Shown here in pieces: positions 16,356 through 24,627 of a stretch of 64,000 bases of DNA. The translations under genes were made by a program, and so were the position numbers. The notes beneath the pieces are model-generated. The model searched no databases and was not told the origin of the DNA. It worked only from the letters and a program-made list of their open reading frames with translations. Every line of letters starts with the position of its first letter. Position 1 is the first letter of the stretch. Origin of the DNA: Bacteroidales bacterium (GTDB lineage Bacteria > Bacteroidota > Bacteroidia > Bacteroidales > UBA4417); contig JAURYB010000056.1 in assembly GCA_030654075.1 (NCBI GenBank), positions 121,951-185,950 of the forward strand, in the 5' to 3' direction.

Positions 16356-16910
16356 TTACTTTGTAATTCCCTGCAAAGGCGCATGATTAAACTTCCGGTC
16401 TTTGACGACAAGTGTTGTAAAATCCATGTTCAGTGTTCGGTTTAATAAGATATCGTGACCCATACAAATGCCGACAACCAAAGTTAAATCAACCTTTTCG
16501 GCATTAAGCTGCTCTGCCTGCCCCAGCGGATTACACGAAACTTTATGAATACAACTTGCTGCGTTTACTTCGCTTTGTTTCAATCCGCCCACGCTGCACG
16601 ACACTGCGGAAACTTTAAATCCTTTTGCAGTCAGAAGCTTTTCAAGAGCAATGGCATATTGTTCCATGCCGTAGCAATAGGCAAGGCCAAGTGTTTTATA
16701 GTTCATCGTGGCAGCAAACTCCATGATTTCCTCAACGCGTGAAAGTGATCCGGCACGTCCGAAATCAACAAGTTCTGCAGCTGCTTCTACTATTTCGCTG
16801 GTAGTGGTTTCCTTATATTTGGAAATAACTTCTTCTTTATCAAAAATTTCACGGTTGCACGAAGTTTGTTGCTTACGGCAGACCTTATCATCACAAGTAG
16901 AACAATTCAT
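16356..16910 (-). CDS. DUF1847 Cys-rich metal-binding protein
   Basis: A 184-residue protein. The N-terminal Cys cluster (MNCSTCDDKVCRKQQTSC), then GRAGSLSRVEEIMEFA, YKTLGLAYCYGMEQYA, SCSVGGLKQSE, SCNPLGQAEQLN and VVGICMGHDILLNR, follow the DUF1847 pattern of anaerobes. More than ten Cys residues suggest an Fe-S cluster or metal site. The function of the family is unknown. Its ATG overlaps the end of the DUF134 gene directly, so the two are translationally coupled. Confidence 0.8.
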   Translation of the reverse strand: MNCSTCDDKVCRKQQTSCNREIFDKEEVISKYKETTTSEIVEAAAELVDFGRAGSLSRVEEIMEFAATMNYKTLGLAYCYGMEQYAIALEKLLTAKGFKVSAVSCSVGGLKQSEVNAASCIHKVSCNPLGQAEQLNAEKVDLTLVVGICMGHDILLNRTLNMDFTTLVVKDRKFNHAPLQGITK

Positions 16911-17324
16911 TTACTTCAATTCATTTAAGTTTACTAGTTCTGTATCACCGTATGATTTGCAGTTCTTGCAACGTATATGGTTTTCAAGCCCATCAATTAA
17001 TTTAAAACATTTTTTGCATTTGTACCATTGCTTTTCAAATTCGACCTGTCCGCCTTCAATTTCTATGGCCATGCACTCGACAAAAGCTTTTGCAATTTTT
17101 GTTAATGCTCTGTTATACACCCGTGTAAATGTTGGCCGCGAAACGTCCATTTTTGCCGCTGCAATATCTTGTGGCAGATTTTGATAATTTACCAGGTTTA
17201 TACTTTCATATTCATCATATTGAAGTTTCACCGACTTCAGCTCCGACAATGGCATGCCAAATGGCTTGAACCCCGCCATTTTAGGTGGATTGACGATTTT
17301 ACGGTTTCTAATGGGTCGGGGCAT
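16911..17324 (-). CDS. DUF134 family DNA-binding protein with zinc ribbon
   Basis: A 137-residue protein. It opens MPRPIRNRKIVNPPKMAGFKP, the DUF134 signature, followed by a sigma-region-4-like HTH (LPQDIAAAKMDVSRPTFTRVY, about residues 50-70). The C-terminal zinc ribbon is CKKCFKLI...CKNC. DUF134 proteins are predicted transcriptional regulators of anaerobes, often beside NifX-like genes. It overlaps the upstream small membrane gene by 17 bp. With the second DUF134 gene at 30433 it is a candidate to bind the ATGAAC-N4-GTTCAT operators that precede both operons. Confidence 0.85.
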   Translation of the reverse strand: MPRPIRNRKIVNPPKMAGFKPFGMPLSELKSVKLQYDEYESINLVNYQNLPQDIAAAKMDVSRPTFTRVYNRALTKIAKAFVECMAIEIEGGQVEFEKQWYKCKKCFKLIDGLENHIRCKNCKSYGDTELVNLNELK

Positions 17325-17553
17325 GTTTTTTATGGTCTATAAATTGTTTTATTTCGGGCAAGAAAAGTGACAGGAATAGTACTGCCGATAAAAGTAATAT
17401 GCCTTTCCCGATAAAACAATATATGCCGCAATAAAAATCGTTTCCGGCACCCATAAAGATGGCTCCACAGCCGAATATTGTCATTAATACCCAATCTACA
17501 AATAGAATTAACGGCAAACCAAGAAGTACTTTGATTAAAATTGAAGTTTTCAT
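17308..17553 (-). CDS. Small two-helix membrane protein of unknown function
   Basis: An 81-residue protein not recognised. Two hydrophobic stretches (about 8-32 and 45-68) flank a short loop with two Cys (FYCGIYCFIG), and a third Cys sits in the first helix; the C-terminus is His/Lys-rich (DHKKHAPTH). It is the first gene of the DUF134/DUF1847/thioferritin operon, overlapping DUF134 by 17 bp, and its promoter lies at operator site B. A membrane redox or metal role is only suggested by the Cys and His content and neighbours. Confidence 0.6.
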   Translation of the reverse strand: MKTSILIKVLLGLPLILFVDWVLMTIFGCGAIFMGAGNDFYCGIYCFIGKGILLLSAVLFLSLFLPEIKQFIDHKKHAPTH

Positions 17554-17569
17554 AGCGATTGATTTTACA

Positions 17570-17617
17570 CAAAGGTAATGAACGCACGTTCATTATGCAA
17601 CTATTTTCATATATTTG
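17570..17617. promoter_or_regulatory. Divergent promoters flanking operator site B (20-bp palindrome)
   Basis: TAATGAACGCACGTTCATTA (17576-17595) has perfect 9-bp arms. TACCTTTG for the minus operon (plus-strand 17570-17577, read in reverse) abuts the core palindrome. TATATTTG for the thioesterase (17610-17617) lies 16 bp on the other side, with the palindrome over its -33 region. Geometry is the mirror image of site A, which fits a repressor controlling both directions. Confidence 0.8.
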
Positions 17618-17631
17618 CAGAAAAATAATTT

Positions 17632-18090
17632 ATGCAATTAGCAGAACGAATACAAAATACTGAAACACACCAGTTTAGAATGGTATTTCAGAACGCTCTT
17701 AACGATAATGGCAACTTATTTGGTGGCTTTGCTATGAAATGGATGGATGAAGTAGCATATATTACAGCTATTCGTTTCACAAGAATGAAAGTGGTTACCT
17801 TTTCAGTTGATAACTTGAAATTTAAGAAAGCTATAAAACCTGGTGAAATGGTTGAAATTATTGGGCGGGTACTAAAAGCTGGAAGAGTGAAAATTGAAAT
17901 CCAGGTTGAGATATTTGTTGAAAATTCTGAATCAGATAGCAGGGAAAAAGCTATTGATGCAACGTTTACTTTTGCCGCTGTGAATAAAGAGAATAAGCCA
18001 GTTGTTATTGATTGGGGGAAATTGAAAAATCGGGTACAAAACAACAATAATGTACTTTCTTCCAAATTTGAGCAATCGCTGGTTTATTAA
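17632..18090 (+). CDS. Acyl-CoA thioesterase, hotdog fold (YciA/BFIT-like)
   Basis: A 152-residue protein. The hotdog core is clear: NDNGNLFGGFAMKWMDEVAYITA carries the N-x-x-G-x-L-x-G-G and catalytic Asp region, followed by KPGEMVEIIGRVLKAGRVKIEIQVEI and DATFTFAAVNKENKPV. These enzymes hydrolyse acyl-CoA to free acid and CoA in the cytosol. Its promoter TATATTTG at 17610 overlaps the operator shared with the DUF134 operon. The gene converges on the Qmo-like operon with only 26 bp between stop codons. Confidence 0.85.
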   Translation: MQLAERIQNTETHQFRMVFQNALNDNGNLFGGFAMKWMDEVAYITAIRFTRMKVVTFSVDNLKFKKAIKPGEMVEIIGRVLKAGRVKIEIQVEIFVENSESDSREKAIDATFTFAAVNKENKPVVIDWGKLKNRVQNNNNVLSSKFEQSLVY

Positions 18091-18116
18091 CCAGAACCAG
18101 TATATTTTATGTACTA

Positions 18117-19169
18117 TCAGGCACCAATCTTTTGCAACTTGTCAAAATACATGGCAAACGAACGGTATAAAAAATGTGTCCATTTCCCGAAAGGAACAAT
18201 GATTACAGCCCATTGAACCAGGACAATAAGATGCACCAGGTACATCCACAAATTGGTTTCCAGAATATTGAGATCAATAAACGCCCTTACAATAAACGCG
18301 GTTAAACCCATCAGGAAGAGCCAGATAACAAAGAACCAGTCCGATGGCTGTGAAAATTTATTTATTGCTTTTTTCTTTTTAATCCTGCTGCTCATAAAGT
18401 CGAAGGTAACCACAAATACCACAACACTTTCAACATATCCAAGGATGATAATGAAAAGGTTTTGCGACGAAAACCAATCCAGGAATACAGTGGTGAAAAG
18501 CAGCGCCAGGTAGCCAAATACCAGAATAAGATGTTCGAACCAACGAACCTGGTTATCATCACAACCTAACGAACGCTTTTGCGTAAACATGTGTACAATC
18601 AATTCCCCTATGCTTTTCACATAAGTGGAAAATGAAACCTGAATTTTGGGCTTCAGAATCACAAACCACCACATACGGAGAATATTGGGTAGCAGGATAA
18701 AAGTAAAAACTGCTCCGATGGCAATCATTTCGAAATAATGGCCAAAGTGTATAATGGTTTCCAGGTTGAATGACTCATACGCGGCAAAAACTATCACACC
18801 AATGGCTGTGAGTACAAATGCTATAATGCTTAATGTCAGCGACTTATACAATAAGCCGGATAATCCTGTCCAGTCGTATTGTGAGGTAAGCCAGCGCCTT
18901 AGCGACATCATCAGTTCCCCAGGATTTGCTGTTTGGGGGCAATGTGTGGTGCATTCGCCGCAGTAATAACATAACCACGGTTTTAACGACGATTTTAAAT
19001 CATCTTCCAAACCTAAAACGCTTAACCGCACCATTTCGCGTGGAAAAGAATCTTCGGGAGTGGACAATGAACATACAGCCGTACAGTTACCGCAATTATA
19101 ACACGCATTAAAATTTATTCCACCGTATTCTTTTAACGCTTCACCGAATTTTGGATTTATGCCTGCCAT
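18117..19169 (-). CDS. QmoC/HdrC-like membrane iron-sulfur subunit
   Basis: A 350-residue protein. The N-terminal HdrC-like domain has two [4Fe-4S] motifs, CYNCGNCTAVC (about 23-33) and CYYCGECTTHC (about 67-77), each with a distal Cys-Pro or Cys-Ser. From about residue 105 it becomes a membrane domain with some six helices and several His in or near helices (HFGHYFEM, FEHLILVFGY, YLVHLIVLVQW), as in the NarI-like cytochrome b part of QmoC. It should pass electrons between the cytosolic HdrA-like flavoproteins and the quinone pool. It is the last gene of the operon and overlaps the previous stop codon by one base. Confidence 0.85.
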   Translation of the reverse strand: MAGINPKFGEALKEYGGINFNACYNCGNCTAVCSLSTPEDSFPREMVRLSVLGLEDDLKSSLKPWLCYYCGECTTHCPQTANPGELMMSLRRWLTSQYDWTGLSGLLYKSLTLSIIAFVLTAIGVIVFAAYESFNLETIIHFGHYFEMIAIGAVFTFILLPNILRMWWFVILKPKIQVSFSTYVKSIGELIVHMFTQKRSLGCDDNQVRWFEHLILVFGYLALLFTTVFLDWFSSQNLFIIILGYVESVVVFVVTFDFMSSRIKKKKAINKFSQPSDWFFVIWLFLMGLTAFIVRAFIDLNILETNLWMYLVHLIVLVQWAVIIVPFGKWTHFLYRSFAMYFDKLQKIGA

Positions 19170-19447
19170 TACTTTTTCAGTTTATAAGTGAAATATTCAT
19201 CCATATCGTCCACCTCGCCTGTTTGCACAAAGCCATATTTTATAAGCGACATCAGGTAGTAAACGACTTCGGGTTTTGGCATATTCAGCTTTTGAGTTAA
19301 CTGATCAATTGTTAAATCACTTTCTTTGAATGCGTCCAGCATTGCTTTTTTTATCCTGTTAAATTCCTTCAACTGATCTTTCACTTGCTGCGGAACTTCC
19401 CGCTTGTCGCGCAGATATTTGAAAGTCTTTCCTTTTTCGATTTCCAT
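19169..19447 (-). CDS. Small winged-helix-like protein in the Qmo-like operon
   Basis: A 92-residue protein with no cofactor motif. Residues 30-75 (AMLDAFKESDLTIDQLTQKLNMPKPEVVYYLMSLIKYGFV) read as a winged helix-turn-helix, followed by an acidic-aromatic tail. It lies between the HdrA-like and QmoC-like genes and overlaps the latter by one base. It could be a transcription regulator or a structural subunit of the complex; nothing in the sequence decides. Confidence 0.65.
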   Translation of the reverse strand: MEIEKGKTFKYLRDKREVPQQVKDQLKEFNRIKKAMLDAFKESDLTIDQLTQKLNMPKPEVVYYLMSLIKYGFVQTGEVDDMDEYFTYKLKK

Positions 19448-19478
19448 AGTAATCCAATATTTTTAATCTGATTATGCA

Positions 19479-21413
19479 TTAATCGTGCGCTAACGCGTCA
19501 ATCATGCTTTCGATTTCATTGTTTGAATAAGCAATCAGCTCAAGAGCATCCGTAGGGCAAACCGGCAAACACATGCCGCAGCCTTTGCACACCGAATTAT
19601 TGATCATTGCTATAGATTTTGTTCCGTCTTTCGTCATACTGATTGCATCGAACGGACAAGCCTCCGAACAGGCGTTACACCACGCACACGAATCCGGGTT
19701 AACAACGGCGACAATAGGTTCCGTTTCCAGTTCACCTTTGCTCACGTAGGAATATGATTTTGTGGCAGCCGAAAGTGCCGAGTTCACAGATTCCATAATA
19801 TTCTTTGGCCCCTGGCATGCGCCTGAAATGGTAACACCGTCAATAAACGTTTCCACAGGACGAAGTTTCATATGAATCTCGTTGAAAAACTTATCGCGGC
19901 CTTTAGGCAATTTAAAAAGTGTTCCTACCGAATTATCGGCACGGGGAACCATTCCTGTTACCAGAACCACCAGGTCAGCTTCCACTTCCATTTCACGCCC
20001 ACCGGTTAAAATATCGTTAATTTTAACGATAGTTTTAGAACCGTTCCACGAGACTACAGGCAGAGCATCTTCGTATGCTTGCAGGTATATATCACCCTGT
20101 GCTGAGGAATCATAATAAAGAGATTCCTGTTTCCCATAAGTCCGGATACCCCGGTTGAAATGGTAGTTGTAAACATCAGGAAATTTCTTCTTCACCAAAA
20201 GGGAGGCATGGATAGCCGATGTACAGCAATATCGCGAGCAATACGTATTTCCGCCTTCTTCCTGCCGGCTTCCGACACAATAGATATATGCGATATTTTT
20301 TACATTTTTTCCTTTGTACCGTAGTTTTTTCCCACTGAGTTCGATCATTCTTTTGAATTGAGGAAGAGTAACTACATTGCCGATCTCGTTGTATCCGAAC
20401 TCTCCATCATGAGGTGTATACGGATCGAAACCGGTAGCCATAAGCACGGAACCCACATGGATATCGAGTATTTCTTCCTTTTGAGAGAAATCAATATTAT
20501 CGCAGATGGGTTCACATTTTCCACATCGGGTACAGTTATTCATATCAATAACGGCTGCCTGCGGATATTCGCTCGGGAAATTATGGTATATGGCTTTGCG
20601 ATTAGTAATTTTGAAATTGAATTCGTCAGGAACTTCTACCGGGCAGGCATCAATGGCTTGTTGCAATTTACCCCGGTCGCATTTTTCTTTCACATAACGG
20701 GGCGTGATTTTAACTTTTAGCTTAAAATCGCCTATACTTCCAACATTTGTAACTACTTCGGCTCCGGTAAATACAGTTACGTTCGCACGCTTAATCATAT
20801 CATTATACAAGCGTGTAACTACTTCTTTGCCAGTTTCGTTGGTCGTAAACATGGCACCCCATTGCGAAACCCTGCCACCGATAAAAAATTCCTTTTCAAT
20901 GATATATACAGGGCAATCCATATTCGAAAGTTCAATGGCAGCCTTCATTCCGGCAACGCCGCCACCAATAATGGCCACTGCTTTTTGAGCAACTATTTTA
21001 TTAGGTTCGAGGGATTCGGTAAGGCGGGCTTTGGCGATTGCGGCTCTTACCAGGAGAATAGCTTTTTCGGTAGCGCCGGGCTTATCGTCGGAATGGGCCC
21101 ATGAATCCTGCTCGCGGATATTGGCGTGAACATAATTGTATTTATTCAAACCAGCTCTTTCACTCACATTCCCAAAAGTAGTGAGGTGGAGTTTAGGAGA
21201 ACAGGAGGCCACAACAACTCCATTCAGATCATTGTTTTTTATATCATCAACCATTTCCTTCTGGTTGGAATCGGAACAGGCAAACATGGTGGTTTTGGCC
21301 AGCATAACTCCACCTTCATCCTCAATAGCCTGCCGTACTTTTTCAACATCCACATAATCGGAAATGTTGCCACCGCAATGGCATACGTAAACTCCTATTT
21401 TTTTCTTTTCCAT
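19479..21413 (-). CDS. HdrA-like flavoprotein (QmoB N-terminal-like)
   Basis: A 644-residue protein of full HdrA length. It has the N-terminal HdrA motif GVYVCHCGGNISDYV, the FAD-binding Rossmann IIGGGVAGMKAAIEL (about 147-161), an inserted ferredoxin motif CTRCGKCEPIC (about 295-305), then VGSRQEEGGNTYCSRYCC, and a C-terminal pair of [4Fe-4S] motifs (CAWCNACSEACPFDA and CKGCGMCLPVCPTDA). Family role: FAD-based electron transfer or bifurcation among Fe-S partners. In Qmo of sulfate reducers this part is fused to an MvhD domain; here MvhD is a separate gene (22720-23127), so this looks like a split QmoB. Confidence 0.9.
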   Translation of the reverse strand: MEKKKIGVYVCHCGGNISDYVDVEKVRQAIEDEGGVMLAKTTMFACSDSNQKEMVDDIKNNDLNGVVVASCSPKLHLTTFGNVSERAGLNKYNYVHANIREQDSWAHSDDKPGATEKAILLVRAAIAKARLTESLEPNKIVAQKAVAIIGGGVAGMKAAIELSNMDCPVYIIEKEFFIGGRVSQWGAMFTTNETGKEVVTRLYNDMIKRANVTVFTGAEVVTNVGSIGDFKLKVKITPRYVKEKCDRGKLQQAIDACPVEVPDEFNFKITNRKAIYHNFPSEYPQAAVIDMNNCTRCGKCEPICDNIDFSQKEEILDIHVGSVLMATGFDPYTPHDGEFGYNEIGNVVTLPQFKRMIELSGKKLRYKGKNVKNIAYIYCVGSRQEEGGNTYCSRYCCTSAIHASLLVKKKFPDVYNYHFNRGIRTYGKQESLYYDSSAQGDIYLQAYEDALPVVSWNGSKTIVKINDILTGGREMEVEADLVVLVTGMVPRADNSVGTLFKLPKGRDKFFNEIHMKLRPVETFIDGVTISGACQGPKNIMESVNSALSAATKSYSYVSKGELETEPIVAVVNPDSCAWCNACSEACPFDAISMTKDGTKSIAMINNSVCKGCGMCLPVCPTDALELIAYSNNEIESMIDALAHD

Positions 21414-22720
21414 TATTCCTGTATTAAATAACTTAAGGCTTCGGCGGATGCTGAACCTGCTGACAGAATCGAATCGGGGATATCCATAGGCCCTGAAGCT
21501 GTTCCTGCAACAAATACACCGTCAATGCTTGTCCGGGCAGGGCTTATCAGCGAATCGGCCTGGTAAATAAATTTGTATGGATCGAGTTTTAATTCTTCTT
21601 TGGGGAAAAACCCGGAAGCATCCTGGTTAGGAAGCACTCCTACCGAAAGAATTACCATATCGTGTTCTGCTTCTTTAACTATTCCTTCGTTTATATCTTC
21701 ATAACGCAAAATCAGATTTCCGTTCCCGTTTTCGGTTTCCCGGATTTTGCCAATCTTTCCTTTAACGAAGTTCACGCCCATGCCTTTTGCCTGCTGGTAA
21801 AATTCTTCGAAACCTTTACCAAACGACCTGATGTTAAGGTAATATATGGTTACATCAGCCATAGGCAAAGCACCCATCAGTAATTGTGATTGTTTTATAG
21901 AATACATGCAGCAGATTTGTGAGCAGATCGGATTCCCGATTGAAGCATCCCGTGATCCGGTGCAAAGTACGTAGGCTATTTTATCGGGTACTTTCCCGTC
22001 GCCCGGACGTAAGACTGTATTAAACGGGCGTGTTGGGGCAAGTTCTCGTTCCATTTGCATGGATGTAATTACATTTTTAAAAAGACCGAAACCATAACGC
22101 GGCATTAAAAGCGGGTCGAATAATTTAAACCCTGTTGCCAGAATAACGGTTTTAACGCTGATCTGAATTTCCTCGGTTTCCTGGGTAAAATCAATACAGT
22201 TGGTCGGGCAAACCTTTTCGCAGGCACCACACAATATGCAATTATCAATATCAATTGCAGCAGCTTTGGGGCTGGCGATGCTGAACGGAATAAAGGCTGC
22301 TTTGCGCCCGACCAGGTTATACTGATACTGGTCAGGAACACTCACCGGGCAAGCCTGTTCGCAGAGCTGGCATGCGGTGCAATCTTCGATTACCACGTAG
22401 CGTGGCTTTCTGATGATGGTAGCCTCGAAATTATTTTCGGCTATTTTATTGATATTGCCAACTTCGCTGCTGGTATAAATTGTAATATTCGGATGCCGTG
22501 AAATTTCAGATACTTTAGGCGTAGTTATACAGGCGGCGCAATCCAGGGTAGGGAAAACCTTACTTAGCATGATCATTTTTCCACCTATGGATAATTCTTT
22601 TTCGACCAGCAAAACCTTAAAACCGGTAGTAGCCAGGTTTAACGCAGCTTCGCCACCGGCAATGCCTCCTCCAACTACCAGCGCGTCAAACGAAATATTT
22701 TTGGATTGTCCACTCATCAT
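21413..22720 (-). CDS. QmoA-like/HdrA-like FAD iron-sulfur protein
   Basis: A 435-residue protein, shorter than HdrA and close to QmoA (about 410). FAD-binding VVGGGIAGGEAALNL is at about 15-29, followed by SIGGKMIMLSKVFPTLDCAAC. Two ferredoxin motifs are CTACQLCEQACP (about 115-126) and CILCGACEKVCPTNC (about 162-176). CTGSRDASIGNPICSQICC is shared with the HdrA family. It overlaps the following HdrA-like gene and the preceding MvhD gene by one base each, so the three are tightly coupled and their products likely form one complex. Confidence 0.88.
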   Translation of the reverse strand: MMSGQSKNISFDALVVGGGIAGGEAALNLATTGFKVLLVEKELSIGGKMIMLSKVFPTLDCAACITTPKVSEISRHPNITIYTSSEVGNINKIAENNFEATIIRKPRYVVIEDCTACQLCEQACPVSVPDQYQYNLVGRKAAFIPFSIASPKAAAIDIDNCILCGACEKVCPTNCIDFTQETEEIQISVKTVILATGFKLFDPLLMPRYGFGLFKNVITSMQMERELAPTRPFNTVLRPGDGKVPDKIAYVLCTGSRDASIGNPICSQICCMYSIKQSQLLMGALPMADVTIYYLNIRSFGKGFEEFYQQAKGMGVNFVKGKIGKIRETENGNGNLILRYEDINEGIVKEAEHDMVILSVGVLPNQDASGFFPKEELKLDPYKFIYQADSLISPARTSIDGVFVAGTASGPMDIPDSILSAGSASAEALSYLIQE

Positions 22721-23127
22721 TACGAGTTTGTATTTTTAAGTAAATATTCATTAAAGCTTTTTATCTGCTTTACAAACGATTCGCTGCATACCGAGCAAAT
22801 GGCGGCCATTTTCAGGCGTGCCGGCTCTATTCCTTTTTGTTTCATCAATTGGTGTGTACGACTCACAACCTCCCCGGTTTTTTCAGTACACGATTCTCCA
22901 AACACGCAATCGCTTCCATCGGCAGCGATAAAAACGCCGTCGAAGCCTTTTTCATAAGCGTGTAAAATCCATCTTGATTTTATGCCACTCGAACAAGGCA
23001 GCGTGATGGTATAAACTGTCGGGGGATAATGCAATTTAAGCAATCCCGCCATATCGATAGCGGGATCACTTATTTTTTCGGTCGAAAAGACTAATATCTT
23101 AGCGCTTTTCCTGATTTTTTCAGCCAT
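22720..23127 (-). CDS. MvhD/FlpD-like hydrogenase delta (iron-sulfur) subunit
   Basis: A 135-residue protein matching the MvhD/FrhD/FlpD domain: LPCSSGIKSRWILHAYEKGF, then GVFIAADGSDCVFGESC and MAAICSVCSESFVKQ. The conserved Cys residues ligate a [2Fe-2S] cluster that links HdrA to an electron donor or acceptor. No hydrogenase genes are in the window, so the partner is probably the QmoA/HdrA pair here. It lies 10 bp after tusA. Confidence 0.88.
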   Translation of the reverse strand: MAEKIRKSAKILVFSTEKISDPAIDMAGLLKLHYPPTVYTITLPCSSGIKSRWILHAYEKGFDGVFIAADGSDCVFGESCTEKTGEVVSRTHQLMKQKGIEPARLKMAAICSVCSESFVKQIKSFNEYLLKNTNS

Positions 23128-23136
23128 GAGGATTAC

Positions 23137-23388
23137 TTATTTCTTCTTCATATAAACCTTAAAGTAACCGTTTTCTTCAACAGCACCCAGGTATTCGTGA
23201 CCTTGTTTGCCACACCATTTTGGGATATCACTTTTTGTTCCTTCGTCGGCTGACAATATTTCCATAACGTCACCTGCTTTGATAGTTCCAATTGCTTTTT
23301 TTGCTTCCAAAAGCGGGCCGGGACAAGCAGTTCCGCGGGCATCAACTGATTTTGCTACTACTACATTTTTCAATTCTTCGGTTGTCAT
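23137..23388 (-). CDS. tusA: TusA-family sulfur carrier
   Basis: An 83-residue protein. The persulfide-carrying Cys22 lies in DARGTACPGPLLEAKKAIG, the TusA CPxP signature, and a second Cys59 (IPKWCGKQGHEYLG) occurs where the redox-type TusA paralogues have it. TusA passes sulfane sulfur between rhodaneses, DsrE-type proteins and acceptor enzymes. Its place between two DsrE genes and the Qmo/Hdr genes points to dissimilatory sulfur trafficking rather than tRNA thiolation. A 155-bp repeat-filled gap separates it from the DsrE2 gene upstream. Confidence 0.92.
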   Translation of the reverse strand: MTTEELKNVVVAKSVDARGTACPGPLLEAKKAIGTIKAGDVMEILSADEGTKSDIPKWCGKQGHEYLGAVEENGYFKVYMKKK

Positions 23389-23422
23389 GATCTTTATTTT
23401 TAGGTTTATTATTTTTGATTAA

Positions 23423-23543
23423 TAGTGCTGTGTGCATAGTGCATTGTGCTCAGTGCATTGTGCTGTGTTTGGACTTTGGGTCTTGGAATTTGGATCTTGG
23501 TTCTTATCCCTTCCCTAACTCCTAACCACAAACCCCTAACCCC
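23423..23543. repeat. GTGCATAGTGCATTGTGC-type dispersed repeat
   Basis: An imperfect array of GTGC-AT/CTCAGTGC units is followed by GGACTTTGGGTCTTGG and CCTAACCCC runs in the gap between the DsrE2 gene and tusA. The same GTGC/CAGCAC word family recurs at 57637-57780 inside the BMC operon. Non-coding. Confidence 0.65.
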
Positions 23544-24110
23544 TTAGATGAACAGTTGCATACTGCTTTCATTCGCATCGCAAACAAAAGTTACAGCGCC
23601 TGCGTAACTCAGATGAGGGTAATCCATCATTTCTTCTTTTTTGAAACCCATCAGGTTCATCGACATTTCGCAAACCACAATTTCAATCCCAAGCTCCCCG
23701 GCATCTTTAAACATCTGGTCAATACAAAGCACACCTTGTTTTTTCATCAAATGCTTAATCATAAGTGGGCCTGCTCCTGCCATATTCATAGTTGAAAGCT
23801 TCAGGCGATTTTTCCCGCGTGGCAGCATTATGCCAAACATCCTGGAGATAAAATTCTTTCCTTTCCCTCTTATGTTTTTCGACCTCAGAGCGGAAAGTGC
23901 CCAGAACGAAAAGAATAATTTCACCTTTGTATCCATGGTTGCGGCGGCTAACGAAATAATCATGGCTGCCATAATTTTATCCAGATCGCCGGATACAATA
24001 GCAATGGATAATTGATCTTTCCTGGAATTTTCAAGCATTGACACTTTTGCCTGTAGAGCATCAATTTGCTCCTGAAGTTTGATAGTAATTGATTCTGGTT
24101 CTGGTTGCAT
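23544..24110 (-). CDS. DsrE2-like (DsrE/F/H superfamily) sulfurtransferase
   Basis: A 188-residue protein. A short N-terminal coiled coil (residues 8-30) precedes the DsrE fold: LSIAIVSGDLDKIMAAMIISLAAA, then VKLFFSFWALSAL. Cys129 (KQGVLCIDQM), Cys147 (EIVVCEMSMNLMG) and Cys177 (TFVCDAN) are candidates for sulfane sulfur binding; the middle one matches the conserved DsrE2 position. DsrE2 proteins mobilise persulfide to TusA, often at the membrane. Here the gene is second in the operon, before tusA. Confidence 0.85.
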   Translation of the reverse strand: MQPEPESITIKLQEQIDALQAKVSMLENSRKDQLSIAIVSGDLDKIMAAMIISLAAATMDTKVKLFFSFWALSALRSKNIRGKGKNFISRMFGIMLPRGKNRLKLSTMNMAGAGPLMIKHLMKKQGVLCIDQMFKDAGELGIEIVVCEMSMNLMGFKKEEMMDYPHLSYAGAVTFVCDANESSMQLFI

Positions 24111-24135
24111 TACAATAAGATATATTTAAAAATCA

Positions 24136-24504
24136 TTAGTAAGTCAGTACTGCTTTTGCTGATAAAACCTCTTCTACAACTGTTCCTGCCGCAATCAACT
24201 GTGATCCGGGGAACAATTCTTCTTCTTTAATAAACCGCTCTTTGATACAAGGGGAACACAATAAAAGCCGTCCGCCTAATTCAACAAAAGTATCCATCAG
24301 CTTTTTGAGTGGCATCAGACCCTGGGCATTCACATTTTCAGCGGCTCCTTTTTTAGCTAATAAAACAGCAGATGCCTGCAGAATCACAACAACTTCGGCA
24401 TCCACGGTCTGCGCTGCCGTTGCAATTACAAAAGGAAGGGTAGCTTTTTCCTGGTTTTCCGGACCTGTAGTGCTTATAATCACTAGTTTTTCATTTTCAG
24501 CCAT
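24136..24504 (-). CDS. DsrE-family sulfur relay protein
   Basis: A 122-residue protein with the DsrE/YchN fold: KLVIISTTGPENQEKATLPF, DAEVVVILQASAVLL, KLMDTFVELGGRLLLCSPCIKERF. Cys83 and Cys86 form a C-x-x-C motif at the active-site loop. It is the first gene of the operon DsrE-DsrE2-tusA-mvhD-qmoA-hdrA-wHTH-qmoC. A minus-strand TAATTTTG box (plus coordinates 24534-24541) and operator site C lie just upstream. Confidence 0.85.
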   Translation of the reverse strand: MAENEKLVIISTTGPENQEKATLPFVIATAAQTVDAEVVVILQASAVLLAKKGAAENVNAQGLMPLKKLMDTFVELGGRLLLCSPCIKERFIKEEELFPGSQLIAAGTVVEEVLSAKAVLTY

Positions 24505-24533
24505 GTTTTTAGTTTTAATTGTTAATAACGATG

Positions 24534-24623
24534 CAAAATTATGCAGATAATGAACCTACGTTCATTTAATATTGTGCTAAAAAGCGTTTTTAAGTGTGAT
24601 ATAGTTCACAATTTGTATCTTTG
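24534..24623. promoter_or_regulatory. Divergent promoters with operator site C (ATGAAC-CTAC-GTTCAT)
   Basis: The palindrome ATGAACCTACGTTCAT lies at 24550-24565. On the minus strand TAATTTTG (plus coordinates 24534-24541) starts 8 bp beyond it and serves the DsrE-Qmo operon. On the plus strand TATCTTTG (24616-24623) serves the FNR-like gene, whose ATG comes only 4 nt later, so that transcript may be nearly leaderless. Confidence 0.7.
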
Positions 24624-24627
24624 CCGA

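Noticed and set aside
18117..23127. Qmo-like genes as part of sulfate reduction
   Set aside because: No sat, aprAB or dsrAB in the window; TusA and DsrE neighbours point to sulfane sulfur instead.
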